Source: Aquila chrysaetos chrysaetos (taxonomy: Eukaryota; Chordata; Aves; Accipitriformes; Accipitridae). From it: 64,000 bases of DNA. The position numbers and the translations under genes are program-made. Positions 34,101-45,722 of this stretch are shown in pieces (within the stretch, counting starts at the first letter, position 1; the number at the start of each line of letters is the position of its first letter). Where the stretch lies: positions 3,162,001 through 3,226,000 of the forward strand of contig NC_044019.1 of the NCBI RefSeq assembly GCF_900496995.4, in the 5' to 3' direction. The notes under the pieces are model-generated. The model was not told the origin of the DNA, did no database searches, and was given only the letters and a program-made list of their open reading frames with translations.

Positions 34101-36757
34101 TAAGCCCAGCTTGAGTTCCCTGTACAAGCACGAAGTGTGATGACGGGGCACTCGGAGCCTCAGCCTTTGCACAGACACTTCTCCTGGGCCAAAGGCCCTG
34201 CTTGCACAAAAACCTGGTGTTTGAGAGGTGGTTTCTTTCAGGGCCACAAGGAGCGTTGCTGACTGGGAGGTTTCATAGTCCCAGTTTTTTCAGACCTTTT
34301 ACAACCCTGGAGTTTAGCGGTGATGCCAAGGGACCGGCGTGGGACCCTGCAGACTTGTCCCCGATCCCTCCCGGTGGGGCAGCGGCCACTCCGGGATGAT
34401 GGAAGCCAGAAGGAAATGTTGGACGCAGGGAATGCGCCCGCTCTGCCAGGAGCCGGAGGCGTGCGGGCAGGGCCCGGCGTCGGAGCCCGCTGCATGGCAA
34501 GGGGATCGGCGGCTCTGCCTGCACACGCATGGGCGGGTGATTCACCGGCAGCAGAAGAGGTTTTTTAGTCGAAGCGGAGGAGCTCGTCCTGCGGGGATGC
34601 GCCGGGCAGTGCTGGGAGCCGCGGACCTGCCTCGTTCCACCTTGTTTTTAATAGCCCGGATCACAAGAAACGTCATCTTTGTTCTTGCTTTTCTTTCCCA
34701 TGGCTCCTGGCGCCGCGGGCAGGGTGGAGCGAGCCCCCGCGCCCCGGCAGGGCCCTGCCTGTGCTTGCCGGCAAAAGGGGGTGCGCCGGCACGTGTGGAT
34801 GCACTCAGCAGCCGGGGATGCGTCTTGCTGAGCTGTCTGTCCGTCCGCGGCAGCGTTTGCTGCTCTTTGTAAGGAGGGTGCAATGCCACGGGTTTAGCCA
34901 GGCTCTGGAAGAAGCGTCCTGAGGTTTTGGAGGGGGGGAAAAGCCGTGGTCCAGCGGGAAATGTCAACCTTGGCTCAACGCCGGTGCAGGGCGTGCGTTT
35001 GGTTCCCTGGCTCAGGGTTAGGGGTGCAGTGGCTTTGCTCAAGCACTAGCCCCCCCACGGAGGCCAGAGCCAAGCCGGGCTCCTCGCCGCGCTCTGGAGC
35101 GGGACCTGCCCTTGGGGAGCAGCGGGTGATGCGTGTCTGCGACTTACCTGGGCATCCCTGATCTAAAACCCAGAGTCTCCTTCCCCTCCTCGGCAATTCT
35201 CAGCCGCTGCCGTAAGCGACTGAGATTTGCCCTCAAAGCTCCCAGAAAGGAGGAAAAAACAACAGAAAGGGGAAAGCGTCGCAGAGGAAGGGCGGCAGGA
35301 AACCCGTCTCCTGTACTGCGGTCATGAGTTTGTGTGTGCTCAGCACTGCTGCTGGACGGGCCCTTTATCCCGCTGTGGGGAGCGGGGTGTCCCCTGCCCA
35401 GGGTGGGGTGACCCTGCTCCCCATTTGGGGCAGAGAAGCCCCTCTGTAAAACCCCACAGGGTCCCCCAGTGCGCTCACAGCCGCTTCCACATCCACTGGT
35501 GCCTGCTGCAGGCAAGGGGGGAGGCTTCGGTGGGCTTAGCTGGGGGGCACTGGCAACCACCCCGGTCTGCCCTGGGGCACAAGGGGGGTCCAGGCAGAGC
35601 CCTGGAGAGATGCTTCACCCAGGTACGGTGCTGCCGGGTGCCAGCTCTGGCCGCCATCCCCAAGCACCATCCGGCGATGCCCGCTCCGGCGTTTCGACAG
35701 TGCCACCTGGCTGCCACCTCCCGGGGCTGGGACACATGTCCCTGGCCGGAGCCCTTGGGGCCACCTCGGCTGTCTCCTGGGAGGCCACAGCACCCAGAGG
35801 ACGGAGAAGCATCCCCGCGGCATCGCCCACCCCGATGCCGGGGTGCCTCCGTACCCCGAGCGGTGCCAGGGAAGCACGGGCTGTGTCCGGCTCCCGTTTG
35901 CCGCTGCCCGGCAGCTTCCCAAGTCATATAAGGAGATGCCGGAGCCGGCAGCCGCCGTGTCGGCTGAGCATTACTCACCGGGGAGGATCGGCCCTGGACA
36001 CGAAACACTTGGCCGGAGCCGGGGGTGACTCAGCTCTGGGCGAGAGGCAGAGCTGGAGCTGGGGGGGGGGGACGGGACCGGGGCAGCCCGTGTCCCCAGA
36101 GCCATCTCATGGGGTACCCTAAAACCCAGGCAGGGTGCTGAAGCGGGTGCGGGGGCAGCGATGGGGGTAACACTGTTTTGGGTGACGCACAGGGCTGCAA
36201 AATGCTGCGCGGGGCACCCCGTGAAATAGGGGGGGGTGCGCTGCAAGGTGGGGGACCCCCCCCTGCAGCACGGCCTCTCCGCTCCCCAAATTCTTGCGCA
36301 GGCGGGAGACGCGTGTCCTCTCCCCACCCCTTTCCCTTCCGGGCCGAGGCGACGTTCGAAGCTGAAAAAGCTGCCTTGCAAGGAACTAAAATGAGTTGTT
36401 TGTGTTTCGGGTGCGCGGGGTGGTTTCCACGGCACGGGGAGGGGGGGAAGGAAGGCAGCCTCATGCTACGGCTGAGCGGGGGGGCCGCCGGTTGCATCCG
36501 GGGCTGGGCGGCCCCCAGAGCCCCGGCGGGTCACCCCAAAACCCACCGTCGGTTCCTTGAGCCCCGGGTCTGCCGCCGGCCGGGCTTGCAGCCGTTATCG
36601 GCTTCCTGCAGCGGCAAGAGGCGGCCGGGTTGGCTTGTGCCGAGCAGGCGGCGGCAAGGGGAGCGTGGAAGGGAAAGGGGGGGGACAGCGTTAAACTGAG
36701 TGGGATGAAGCGGGGGACCACCGATGTCCCTGGGGTGTCCTGGTGCAGGGGAGGGAT

Positions 36758-36844
36758 GTATTTATATATATAAATATTTGTTATTTATATATATGTTTAT
36801 ATATAGATAAAAATATATATTTATATATGATTATATATATTTAA
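36758..36844. repeat. TATA-rich low-complexity block
   Basis: Almost pure A/T (TATATATAAATATTTG... units) for about 87 bp, flanked by GC-rich DNA. It is a diverged (TA)n microsatellite in the intron. Confidence 0.9.
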
Positions 36845-38299
36845 AGAGTTTCTTTTGCCCCGAAGGCTTGTCTGGCTGGAGCAGCTGGCAGTGCTCAGTG
36901 CATTTTATCAGCCCCTCTGTGTATACAGCACTGGGAAGCACAGGCTGTGCCCTTCCCCATGGGCACAGCCAGAGCGAGGGGATGGGGAAAACCAGCTCCT
37001 GCTTCCCGGAACCTTTTCCACTGGCACGTCCCAGCCCCATCATCCGCAGCCGTCTGCCTTGTAGGATGCTATTTGCCCCGCTCGGGGTGGACCACGGGCC
37101 CGTTTACGGTGGCCTCGCGCCTGCCGGCGGGTCGTTCCTCCTGCAGCGCTTCCCCTGCCTTAACAGAAAGCAGATTGCTTTAGATGAAAACTATGCCGGG
37201 ATATTTTTCATCCGGGCAGGGCTGAAGCTCTGGAAAATATATTGCAACAGCTCTGAGCCCTGGGGTAATTCTCTGTATTTTCTATCACCCGTCTCATTAG
37301 GCTGAACGGTGTTAGGAGGTTGCGGGTGGTGCAGGTCCCCCGTGGAGCGGTGCAACATTTGGGTCTAATCGGGTTTTGCTCAGTATGGTTTTCTTGGTGG
37401 GCCTGGCCAGCTTGTGGCTGTTGGGTTTGGGGAGCTGCTATGGGGTTATAAATATAATTTAAGTCTCTGCTTGCATCTGGGTGACACCCTGGACCTCCTG
37501 CGGTTTCACCATTCCATGCTGCGGAGCCGGTGCTGCCGGATCGCGGCCGGTCCGGCACTGGCCACACGCAAACCTGGGCTCCTGGCTCTCAGCAAAGCCT
37601 GAGCTGGGCTGAGGTTTCGCAGGTCCCGGTGTGCCGTCCTCGCCTTAACGGCTTTCCCCTTTCCCGTCGAGCGCCGGCAGCAGAACAACCCTCTCTTGTC
37701 TGAGCCCCTCTGGGAAGGTAAAGGCAAAAAAAAGAGCATTTAATTCCGTACAACTTTCTATCGAAGAGCAAATTTCTTCCCCCAGGAGCTGGTGGGGGGA
37801 CTCAGCACGTGATGGGCTCTGAAAGCAAAACAGGCTTTGTAAGGAGCCTCTCCGCCCGGTTTGCTTGTGGTTGCAACGGCAAACGGGCCAGGGGACGTAA
37901 GACCGTGCCGCAGCAGGGCTTGCCGCTCTCGGTTTCCCCGTGCCGTTTCTGTACCTCCGCTCCCAGAAACGGTTCCGAAAAGAAGCGAAACTCTCACAGT
38001 AACGCCTAGCACGGTGCTAACCGTTAGTAAATGGGGTCGGGCTGCAAAGTCTCACTGTGTGCGACGCGATGCTGGTGGCGAGCGGGGCACCCGGCTGCAG
38101 GAACGGCCGGGACGTGGATGAACCTTTGCTTTTTGCCTTAGAGCATCTTTTGTGGGTATTTCCCCACGGGCTCTGGGGGTGTCCCGGCAATTCAAACATT
38201 TATCTCTGGGCATCTAGGGAGGGCGAGGGAAACGCGCTTGGGGTGGCTGACTCCCAGAAGCCCAAATTTGGTTGCCTTCGCTTTTGCCCCTCCGGCCGG

Positions 38300-39016
38300 G
38301 AAAGCAGACTGGTTGGTGCTGGGTCCAGCCCGGGGTACCGAGCCCCCGGCAGGCAGCTGCCTGCTGCCATTCGAATGCTACCGAAGCGCTGCCCGCATCT
38401 CCCAGCTGCCCCCCACCTCGATCCCGGCTGCCCTCGGTGTGTCGGCATTGCCGGGCAGTCTGTGGGCAGGGGACACCGGGCTGCCGACTGTCACCCGCTG
38501 GGGGGGGGGCCGAGGTTTCGTGCCGCTCCCAAGCCCCCCATGAGGAGCGGGGTGTTGCCTCGATGCCGACGCAGCAGCTGCTCCCACCGATTCCCCCCTT
38601 GCCGGAGCCACGGCCGACCTTCCAGCGGGGCTGGGAATGGAAATTGAGGAGATGACGTCTCTCCCCCCCGGAGCGGGGGGGGGGGACGGGGACGAAGTTT
38701 GGCCGTGCGAACGCCAAGGAAAGATGTTTGAGCCGGCCTGACGCTCGCTTTGTCCCTCTACCCGCCCCCTTCCCGAGCTCCCAAATCTCCCTGGCCCCGT
38801 CCCGACGACGCTGGCTGTCCCCAAACCCTGCCAGCTCCGGGGACGTCCCAGGGGCGCAGCCAGCTGGAGGCAGAGGCGCAGGCAGGAAGTTTCGGAAGTT
38901 TCTGCAGGCAGCGGCTTGGCCCCCCCCCGGCGATGCTGGGCTCCAGCAGCAGCGGCAGCTTTGGGAGAAAGAAATTTGGAGCCGGGCTCAGGATAGCGGG
39001 CCAGGAGTAGGAGACG
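38300..39016 (+). promoter_or_regulatory. MACF1: CpG-rich promoter and 5' UTR of membrane-anchor first exon
   Basis: CpG-dense sequence leads into the ATG at 39017. A 25-codon upstream ORF (ATG 38933, TAG 39008-39010) lies in the same frame as the main start and ends 6 nt before it. That stop fixes 39017 as the start and may limit translation. Confidence 0.5.
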
Positions 39017-39119
39017 ATGCCTCTTTCGGAGAGCTCCTATCTGCCGCCCGCCGCCTTTGTCCTGAGCCACGTCCTGGGCATCGCCGGCGTCCTGTACTGG
39101 AGGAGCCGGAGCAGAGAAG
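39017..39119 (+). CDS. MACF1: MACF1 alternative first exon with hydrophobic anchor (plectin-1b-like)
   Basis: Thirty-four codons plus one base: starts MPLSESSYLPP, then a hydrophobic segment AAFVLSHVLGIAGVLYW (about residues 12-28), then RSRSRE; donor GAGAAG|GTAGGG, phase 1, so it joins 45661 (E-DERDRV). A short N-terminus, a 17-residue hydrophobic span and following Arg residues predict an N-out signal anchor with the actin-binding domain in the cytosol. The pattern S-x-S, Tyr/Phe-x-Pro, hydrophobic with H-V, then Y/H-W-R-rich closely recalls plectin first exon 1b, which targets the mitochondrial outer membrane. I do not know this N-terminus as an annotated MACF1 isoform. The upstream in-frame stop, phase, donor and family parallel all support it. 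Confidence 0.75.
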
Positions 39120-42100
39120 GTAGGGGTGGCCCCCGCGGTGGGGGGAGAGGCACTAAGATGGCCGGCGTGCTGCCGGCAAGGGTCACGGCTTCTTTTCCCT
39201 CCCCAAGAGCCGTGGCGGCGGCACGGGCAGGGACGGACGTGGCTGGCGGGGAGGAGGGAGGAAGACGCGGCGGTGGGGATCCTGCCGGTGGCCCTGGTCC
39301 CCGTGGCGGGGTGGGGGGCAGAGGTTTGGGTGCCTAAATTTGGTCTCGCCACCCGTTCCTGGCAGGCGTCGGAGGGGGGGTGGGAGCGGCTGGGATGGGG
39401 GGTGTCTCACTGGAGACGAGGCTGCTTTTTGTCTCGGCGCAAGCCCGCCGACACGTGGCTGGTTGTTCTGCCTCCCGGCTCCTGCCCCGGCACGGGCGGG
39501 CGTCCCTCCCACCCCTCACCGTGACAGCAGCGTCTGCGTTAGACACCGACACCGGCAAGACACGGCCCCGGGAGCTCCTCCTGGCGCTGGCACCGGCTCG
39601 CTGAGCAGCTGGGGCTGACCCTGCCTCAGTTTCCCAAAATAGGGTTTGCACATGACCACTGCCTGAGGAGGGCGAGGATTCTTTACAGGGATGTGCGATA
39701 GCTCCGGGCCCCGGACGAGGACTCAATAACTCCTTCTCTGTCCCAACCTCTTCCTCCTGGGATTTGTTTGTTTTGATTCCTCCCTCTTTTTTTCCAGCAG
39801 GGCTTGTTCTCGCCTGTGCCTCTGCATGGGGCCTTTTCCCCGCGTCCGTGACCAATTCCCCCTTTTCTTCCACTTTTTCTGTGCAAAGGAGCGGGACCAC
39901 AGAGCCTGGGCAGCACTCAGGGACTTTTCCCCAAATATTGCTTTGGGATACACTTCTTTCTTTCTCCCTCAAAACTACTGGGAGAGAGATACCGAGACTG
40001 AGTTGCACAAATGCGCCGCTGCGCAGAAATGCACCCTGTTACCCACTAAACCCAGCCTTGCTGCAATTCCTCCTGTTGACCCGCCGTCCCTCGTCCACTT
40101 AATTATTATCTCGGTGTCCGGGCAGCGTTGTGCAGCGACGTGCTTGGCTCCATCTAGGGACCTCCTGGCCGCTTCCCAACGTGACTGTCTCCTCCGAGCT
40201 CCTTGCCCCCGTACCGCGCCGACTCGCTGTTTCACCCTACAGAAATCCATCCCTTTTGGAAAAAAATCCTGGTACAAGTGTTGCAAGCAGCAAGTATATT
40301 CAATATCTGTTTTTTCTTCATCACTCCTTTCCAGTAAAGTTCAGGTAATATCCACCCCACAGGTGCAGCATCCTGGAAGATGAGGGTCATCTTGCAGCAG
40401 GTTTTGTTGCCCTGCGATGCTCGCCCAGCTCTGCCGAGCATCTGCCTGGGTCTCCTTTGCATCACCACTTCTCAGGTGTCTCCCTCTTTAAATATCCGAG
40501 TGCTGGATAGTTTTCCATCACAGGTATCTTTTGTACATTCTTCCAGGCTGAATCAGGCACCGTTTCCTCTCCCTGTTTCAAAAGGCTCTGTAAATCCTGC
40601 CTGGTCGGCTCTGTTGTCATGATGGATTATGTCAGCCCACAAGTTGGCAGCCAGCACATTTTAAATACCTCGTGCTCCTGAGCCAGACAGGTTTTTTGCA
40701 TATCCCCCATCTTAAAAGTACCACGTTAAAAAAAAAAAACAAAACTGCATTCCCATTCTTTGCTTGCCTTGAAGGAGTACAAAGTGAAAGCGATGGGTTT
40801 CAATGCTTTAAAAATTTGTTTCTAAGCATTTATACGTAACAAAACCCTCCTTCACCCCAAGGCTGGCTCTTGCTGTTTAATGCACAGAACTACTTTCACG
40901 CCGAGCGTGGGCTCGGAGATATCCCCAAGATCTCTGCGAGCTCGTCCAGCGCAGGACCCCATCCGACATCTCCCGTATTCCTTCGGCTTTACCAGGAATT
41001 AATGAGCAGGAGCAGAAAGCTTGGGAGCCAATTCCAGGCTGAAGGAGCTGGTGGGGGACACTGAACCCCCCCCGGCTGCCCCCAGGCTCCCTCCCAAGGA
41101 TGGCAAAGGGCCACCCTGGGGGAGCATCGGAGAGCCCGGTCCCAGTCCCGGGCGCTGGCGGGACTGGGACCGGGCTCTTGCAGCAGCAGCCGGAGGCAGG
41201 AGAAGGTGAACGGTGATGGAGTCTGACAGCGAGCGAGGCCAGCAATGATGGAGGAGAGATCCTGGGGGGGGGAGCGGCAGCTCCCAGCCGGGCGTGTTGG
41301 GAGCTGCTGGGGACAGGCAGGCTGCCAGGACAGAGGCTGCTGCAGGCAAACGGAGCGGGGGGGAAAATGTCTGTGCAGGGTGTTGTGGTGGTGGTGGGAG
41401 GGTGTCTGGCACCCGGCGCCTGTGGGAGCCCTCCCCGTGATGATGGCCGGTGCCTGGGGGCCCCAGGGTCCGGCCAGACGGGGAGTGGGAGTTTTTCTTC
41501 CCACGCTCAGCTGATGCCCCGGGTTTTGGGGTGCTGGAAACCAGCTGTGGGGCAGGATGGTTTTCGCCATTCCCTCTCGCTAGCTGGGTTCACCTGGGGG
41601 ACTGACAGCAGTGGGAGAACCTCAAAACCCACCTTCCCCTTGTGCAACCGTCTCTGCTCCTTGGTCCCTGCTGCTTCTGGCCGCTCTGCGGAGGATACGT
41701 GCTGCCGGAGCGGAGAGCACACGGTGCCCTGGTGCCTTTGGGATCCCTGTTTCTGGGAATGCGGTGGGCTGTGCTCTGATGTGCCGTGGTGGGAGAGGAG
41801 GTGGGGAGGGAATTAAACAGCATGTGTGGTCCTGCAGAAGTTTGGGCCTGAGATGGGGGCAGCTGAACCCTGCTCCTTGCTTGCACTGGGGAGCAGCTGG
41901 GGCAGGTCTTGGAGCATTCCTGGTCCCTGCGGCCCAGGGCTGGGCTCTGCCTGGGCAGGGATGGAGACGGGGATGGCACGGCTGTGGCTCAGCTGGCCTC
42001 AGGCTGGGTTCTTGCCTGGCTCGTCCAGGTTTTCATTTCTGCGAGCCTGACCTGTCTTGGGAAAGCAGCAACATGAAAGCACTTTGCAGCTGGAAGCATC

Positions 42101-43199
42101 CGAGCGGCTCCAATAGCATCGGCAGCGCTGGTGTCGAATGGTTGTGTGGCACGCAGGCATTGTTCAGTTAAGGAGCGTGTTTTTCACTGGTGCTGCTGGC
42201 AGCAGGGTCTCCGTTTGCCGACGATGTTCCCTGCGTCACTGCCACCAGCCTTTGTTCCGTGTCCTGTGTGCGAGAGGACCCGAAGCTCCGCAGTCGGCCT
42301 CTCCTGCCCTCGCCTGCCACTGGTTTGTCTTCGGAGCGGTGCAGATTTCCTCTAGGCACTGTAACCTTCCCTCTGGCCGTGCCCTGCCTGCCTGCTTCCC
42401 CGGGCCATCTCCTCTGTTTGCTGTCCCTGGTTCTCAGTGGCTGGGGCCACTGCACCCCTGCTAGAACAGGGGAGAGGACAAGCATGGGGGGGTTGCAACA
42501 AGTTGCTTATCAGGGTGACTCTGGAAAAGATTAGCCAGGGAGAGATAAGCTTGCAATGCCTTAATATTGTTAGTAAGCAGTAACCGGGCATTATTATTAG
42601 CTCAGATGATAGCGCGGGTGCAGGGTGGGGAGGTGTAATCTGGTTAGAGCCCAGGAGCCACCCAAACGTGGTGAGATGGGGCAAAAAAAAAAGGAGGAAA
42701 AAACCTTATTTCTGCAGGAGATGGGAAGAGGGAGAGCATGCCAAGGAGCCGCTGGCCTGCGGGCACCCCCCCCGGATCCGGTGCCTTTCTGCAGACTTTC
42801 CATGTGGGACTCGGTGACGTGCCCCCGTCCCCGCGTGCTCCCTGCCGATGCTCGGGGACGTGTTCCCATCTTCCCCCGGCAGCAGCCCGGCTCCTCTCGC
42901 CCTCCCGGCCGGAGCAGCAGGGCTCCTGCCGGCAGAAGGTCTGCAGAGGGATTATATTTAGAAGAAAAGGAAGAGAGGTGGTGATAAGGAGGCCCCCGTG
43001 TTATCTCCCCGCGTGCCGAGCGGGGTTGCAGCAGGGTCCTGGCTCCGGCACTTCGGACCCGGGAAACGATTTGGGAAGAAGCTGCGGGCGAGCAGGCGGG
43101 AGCAGGGAGAACAGCCCAGCATTGTCCCTCCCGTCCCCAGTGCAATTAACTGGAAAACAAGACGAGGAAAAACAAGCCAAGAGCCTGCCAGCGGGGCAG
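39120..43199. other. MACF1: MACF1 intron (first-exon zone)
   Basis: No exon is supported. The AT-richer part at about 40600-40870 and a short element at 42525-42605 (with GATAAG, TTAATATTGTTAG, TTATTATTAG) could be regulatory. Frames on both strands look like chance. Confidence 0.55.
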
Positions 43200-44050
43200 T
43201 GCCCAGCTCTGCGGGGTGAACCTGCGTCCGCACCCCCAGCCCGCCGGCTCGCTGCTGCCAGGAGCTGCCCCGCGCTCCCCGCCGCACTCTTCACCGACTC
43301 ATGCTCGCTTGCGGAAGGGAGCAGCTCTCCCCTTCTTCACCGGCAGCTTTCTGAGCAGCTTTGCCGGCCATCGGGACGGCGAGGATTTTGCTGGCGCAGA
43401 GCTGCCGCGCCGGCGGCACCCTCGGCTGGGAGCGCCGGGAGAAGCGTGAGGAGCGCGGGAAAGGCGGGTGAAGCAGCCGTCGGTGTCGCGGAGGGGTTTG
43501 CGGTGATGTCCCGGAGGAGGAACGGCTGGTGCCCGTGCCGGGGGCAGCGGGTATAAGGAAGTGGCGCGGTGGGAGGAGCTGCGGCCGAGAAGTCACCCAC
43601 CGGCACCCATTGGGGCCAAGGTCGGCGAGCCGGGCGATACCGCCAGAAGACCCTTCCCCAGGAGCCGGGAGGCAGCCGCCGCTTTGCTGGGACCCAGCGC
43701 TCCCCCATCGCGGGCTCGGGCGATGGAGAGGCGGCATCCCTCCGGGGAGAAGAGGCGGCTGAGCGCCTGCCTGGTGTGCCGGATGTGCTGCATCGGTTGG
43801 TACCCGCCGCCCTCTCCTTCCCCGCCGGTGCCGCGCTGCAGCCGGGGGACGGCTCGGGCTTTATCCACCCCAAATTAACGCCGGGGTTGGGAAGGGATCC
43901 AGCGTCGCGGCTTCGGGGGAGTTGGGTGCGGGAAAGGTCCTTAAAAGCACATGGGGGTGACGCGGCTTCCTATTGCAGGCGGCGGCCGGCGGTACCGGGC
44001 GGCAGCTCCGTGACTCGGCCGCGTCGTCTCGGGAGGACGTGCCGAGGCCA
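43200..44050 (+). promoter_or_regulatory. CpG island with possible further first exon
   Basis: CpG-dense segment about 1.6 kb before the common ABD exon. It contains the frame starting MERRHPSGEKRRLS at 43723 with a cluster of Cys (CLVCRMCC). The only phase-1 donor, ATCG|GTTGGT at 43795/43796, is poor. It may instead be a promoter for a noncoding first exon. Confidence 0.35.
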
Positions 44051-45660
44051 GAGTCTGGCGGGGTGGGGAGCGAGGGCGGCCGTAGTTCAACCGGCGGATG
44101 GTTTTTGGCACCTGGTTGCGTGCCTTGGCTGGGGGACGGAGCAGGACGCAGGGGAGGTGACGTGCCGGCGGTGCGCCGCGTGTTTTACCGCCGTGCTTTC
44201 GGATGGGGGAAGCCGTAGGATGGATGTTAGATCGTGCTTTCAAATCTGCGTGGATTGAGATGGGGGGGGGGGGGGGTCCTGAGGGTCCCCGGGGCTATAG
44301 CTGCCCGGCCAGTGCAGGGACCCCCGCAGTGATCCCCCACCCCAAGAAGGGGGGACGTGGGGCCATCCGGGCAGGACACGCAGCGTGGCTGGGGAGCCCA
44401 GGCTGAAACATGCTGGTTTTCTCCCTTTTCTTGATTTTTGGCTTAAAACCAAAGCAAGGGGTGCTTCTGCCTGGTGGACCACGATGTCAAAGGGATGGCT
44501 TGGGGTGGCGGGGCTCGTCTTTCCCACTCTATCCCAGGGATCCTCTGAGCTGGACGGGGCAGCGCTCGGGGGTCTGGGGTCGCGTGCCGTGAGTTGGTAC
44601 CGAGGCACTCTCTTTCCTCCGAGATGATGTTGTTAAAACCAGGCGATCCTGTCTGGCGCAGGGCTGGCTGCCGAGGTTGCCCTGAGCCTTCCTCGCTGTT
44701 CAGGCGTGGGGAAATGGGGGCTGAGCGGGACCCTCCTGCACCTCGTGGGACCCTCCAGCGGTGTGGCCGCATCTCACGCCTTGCTTGCCTTTGTTTTTCA
44801 CGTGATATTATTTTTTGCACCGAGAACGGGCAGGACAAAGCCTGCCGACAGCTCCCCCATCCCACGTTGCTGCTTGGAATCGCCAAAAACCTCCAGTCCC
44901 GTCACCCTGTGGGGCTGGCGGCCACCCCTGCTGCTCCCCGGGAACTGGGACCCACTGGGGATGGGACCCGCATCATCACCCTGTCCCACTGGCATTCGGA
45001 GCTCCCAGCGCCTGGCCAGGGCTCCCGCGGCTGAGCTGCGGGACGGAAATAAACATTAAATCCTGACAATCCAATGAACCAAAAATACAGCGACAGAATA
45101 AGCTGCTAATTGTACACGCTGCTAGTGCCCGGCAGAGGCCTGGTACGGGACATCTGTGGGGTTTATATAATGCGTTAAAGCCTTCCGGGAGCGGGCAGGG
45201 TGGGGGGACACCCTTGTAAAGCTGGGGGGCTTAGGCAAACCCCACCTCCCTCCCTGCACTGCCTCCAGGGAGGATGAGGAGGCATGGGGGTCCTGGCTGG
45301 GGGGGGGACACGTTTGTAGGGTTCAGTTGCCACTGCCAGCTGCAGCTATACCCATCCCAATCATCCACGCTGCTTTTATTCGAATAACACTGTTCTCCCC
45401 CCGAGAAAGCAGTATATTTTGTCGTAGCTGTGCGGATGCTCCTACCTCTCTGCCCGAGCGAGACCTCGGAGCCGCGTGAATGGCCCCGTCCCACACTAAC
45501 CCGTGAATAAGCAGCCTCTGTTCCCCTGCGCGGGCACAGGAGCCGTCCGGCGGTCCTGGCACCGGCGGCGATTCCTCTGTCTGTTCCCCTCATTTCAAAG
45601 TCATTTGAGTTTCTGCATGAGAAACACTGACCGAGAGCTGCCTTTGTCTTCTTTTGACAG
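44051..45660. other. MACF1: MACF1 intron directly before the common ABD exon
   Basis: Contains a run of 15 G (44262-44276) and AT-richer sequence from 45050. The last part (from about 45600) is the polypyrimidine tract and acceptor CTTTTGACAG of the common exon. No coding exon was recognised. Confidence 0.6.
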
Positions 45661-45722
45661 ATGAACGGGACAGAGTCCAAAAGAAAACCTTCACTAAATG
45701 GGTCAATAAACACTTGATGAAG
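45661..45722 (+). CDS. MACF1: MACF1 common exon 2: start of CH1 ([14 protein letters not shown])
   Basis: 62 nt; acceptor TTTGACAG|AT, donor ATGAAG|GTAAGA. It enters in phase 1 (the first base of Asp comes from the chosen first exon) and leaves in phase 0. It encodes [14 protein letters not shown]...NKHLMK, the opening helix of calponin-homology domain 1 of the actin-binding domain, almost invariant across MACF1, dystonin and plectin. All upstream alternative first exons join here. It is also the slot after which plectin inserts its 15-nt exon 2-alpha; I found no convincing equivalent in the following 1.2-kb intron. Confidence 0.97.

Larger units (their letters stand above)
26912..38299. other. 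MACF1: MACF1 intron (first-exon zone)
   Basis: No exon is supported in this 11.4 kb. It contains a candidate regulatory element at 27840-28180, T runs (27678-27702, 33737-33759), an AT-repeat block at 36758-36844, an AP-1 site TGACTCA at 36026-36032, and a small CpG-rich patch at about 31290-31480. Confidence 0.55.

Noticed and set aside
43506..43550. MSRRRNGWCPC frame as another MACF1 first exon
   Set aside because: Its only near GT donor leaves phase 0, which cannot join the phase-1 acceptor at 45661.
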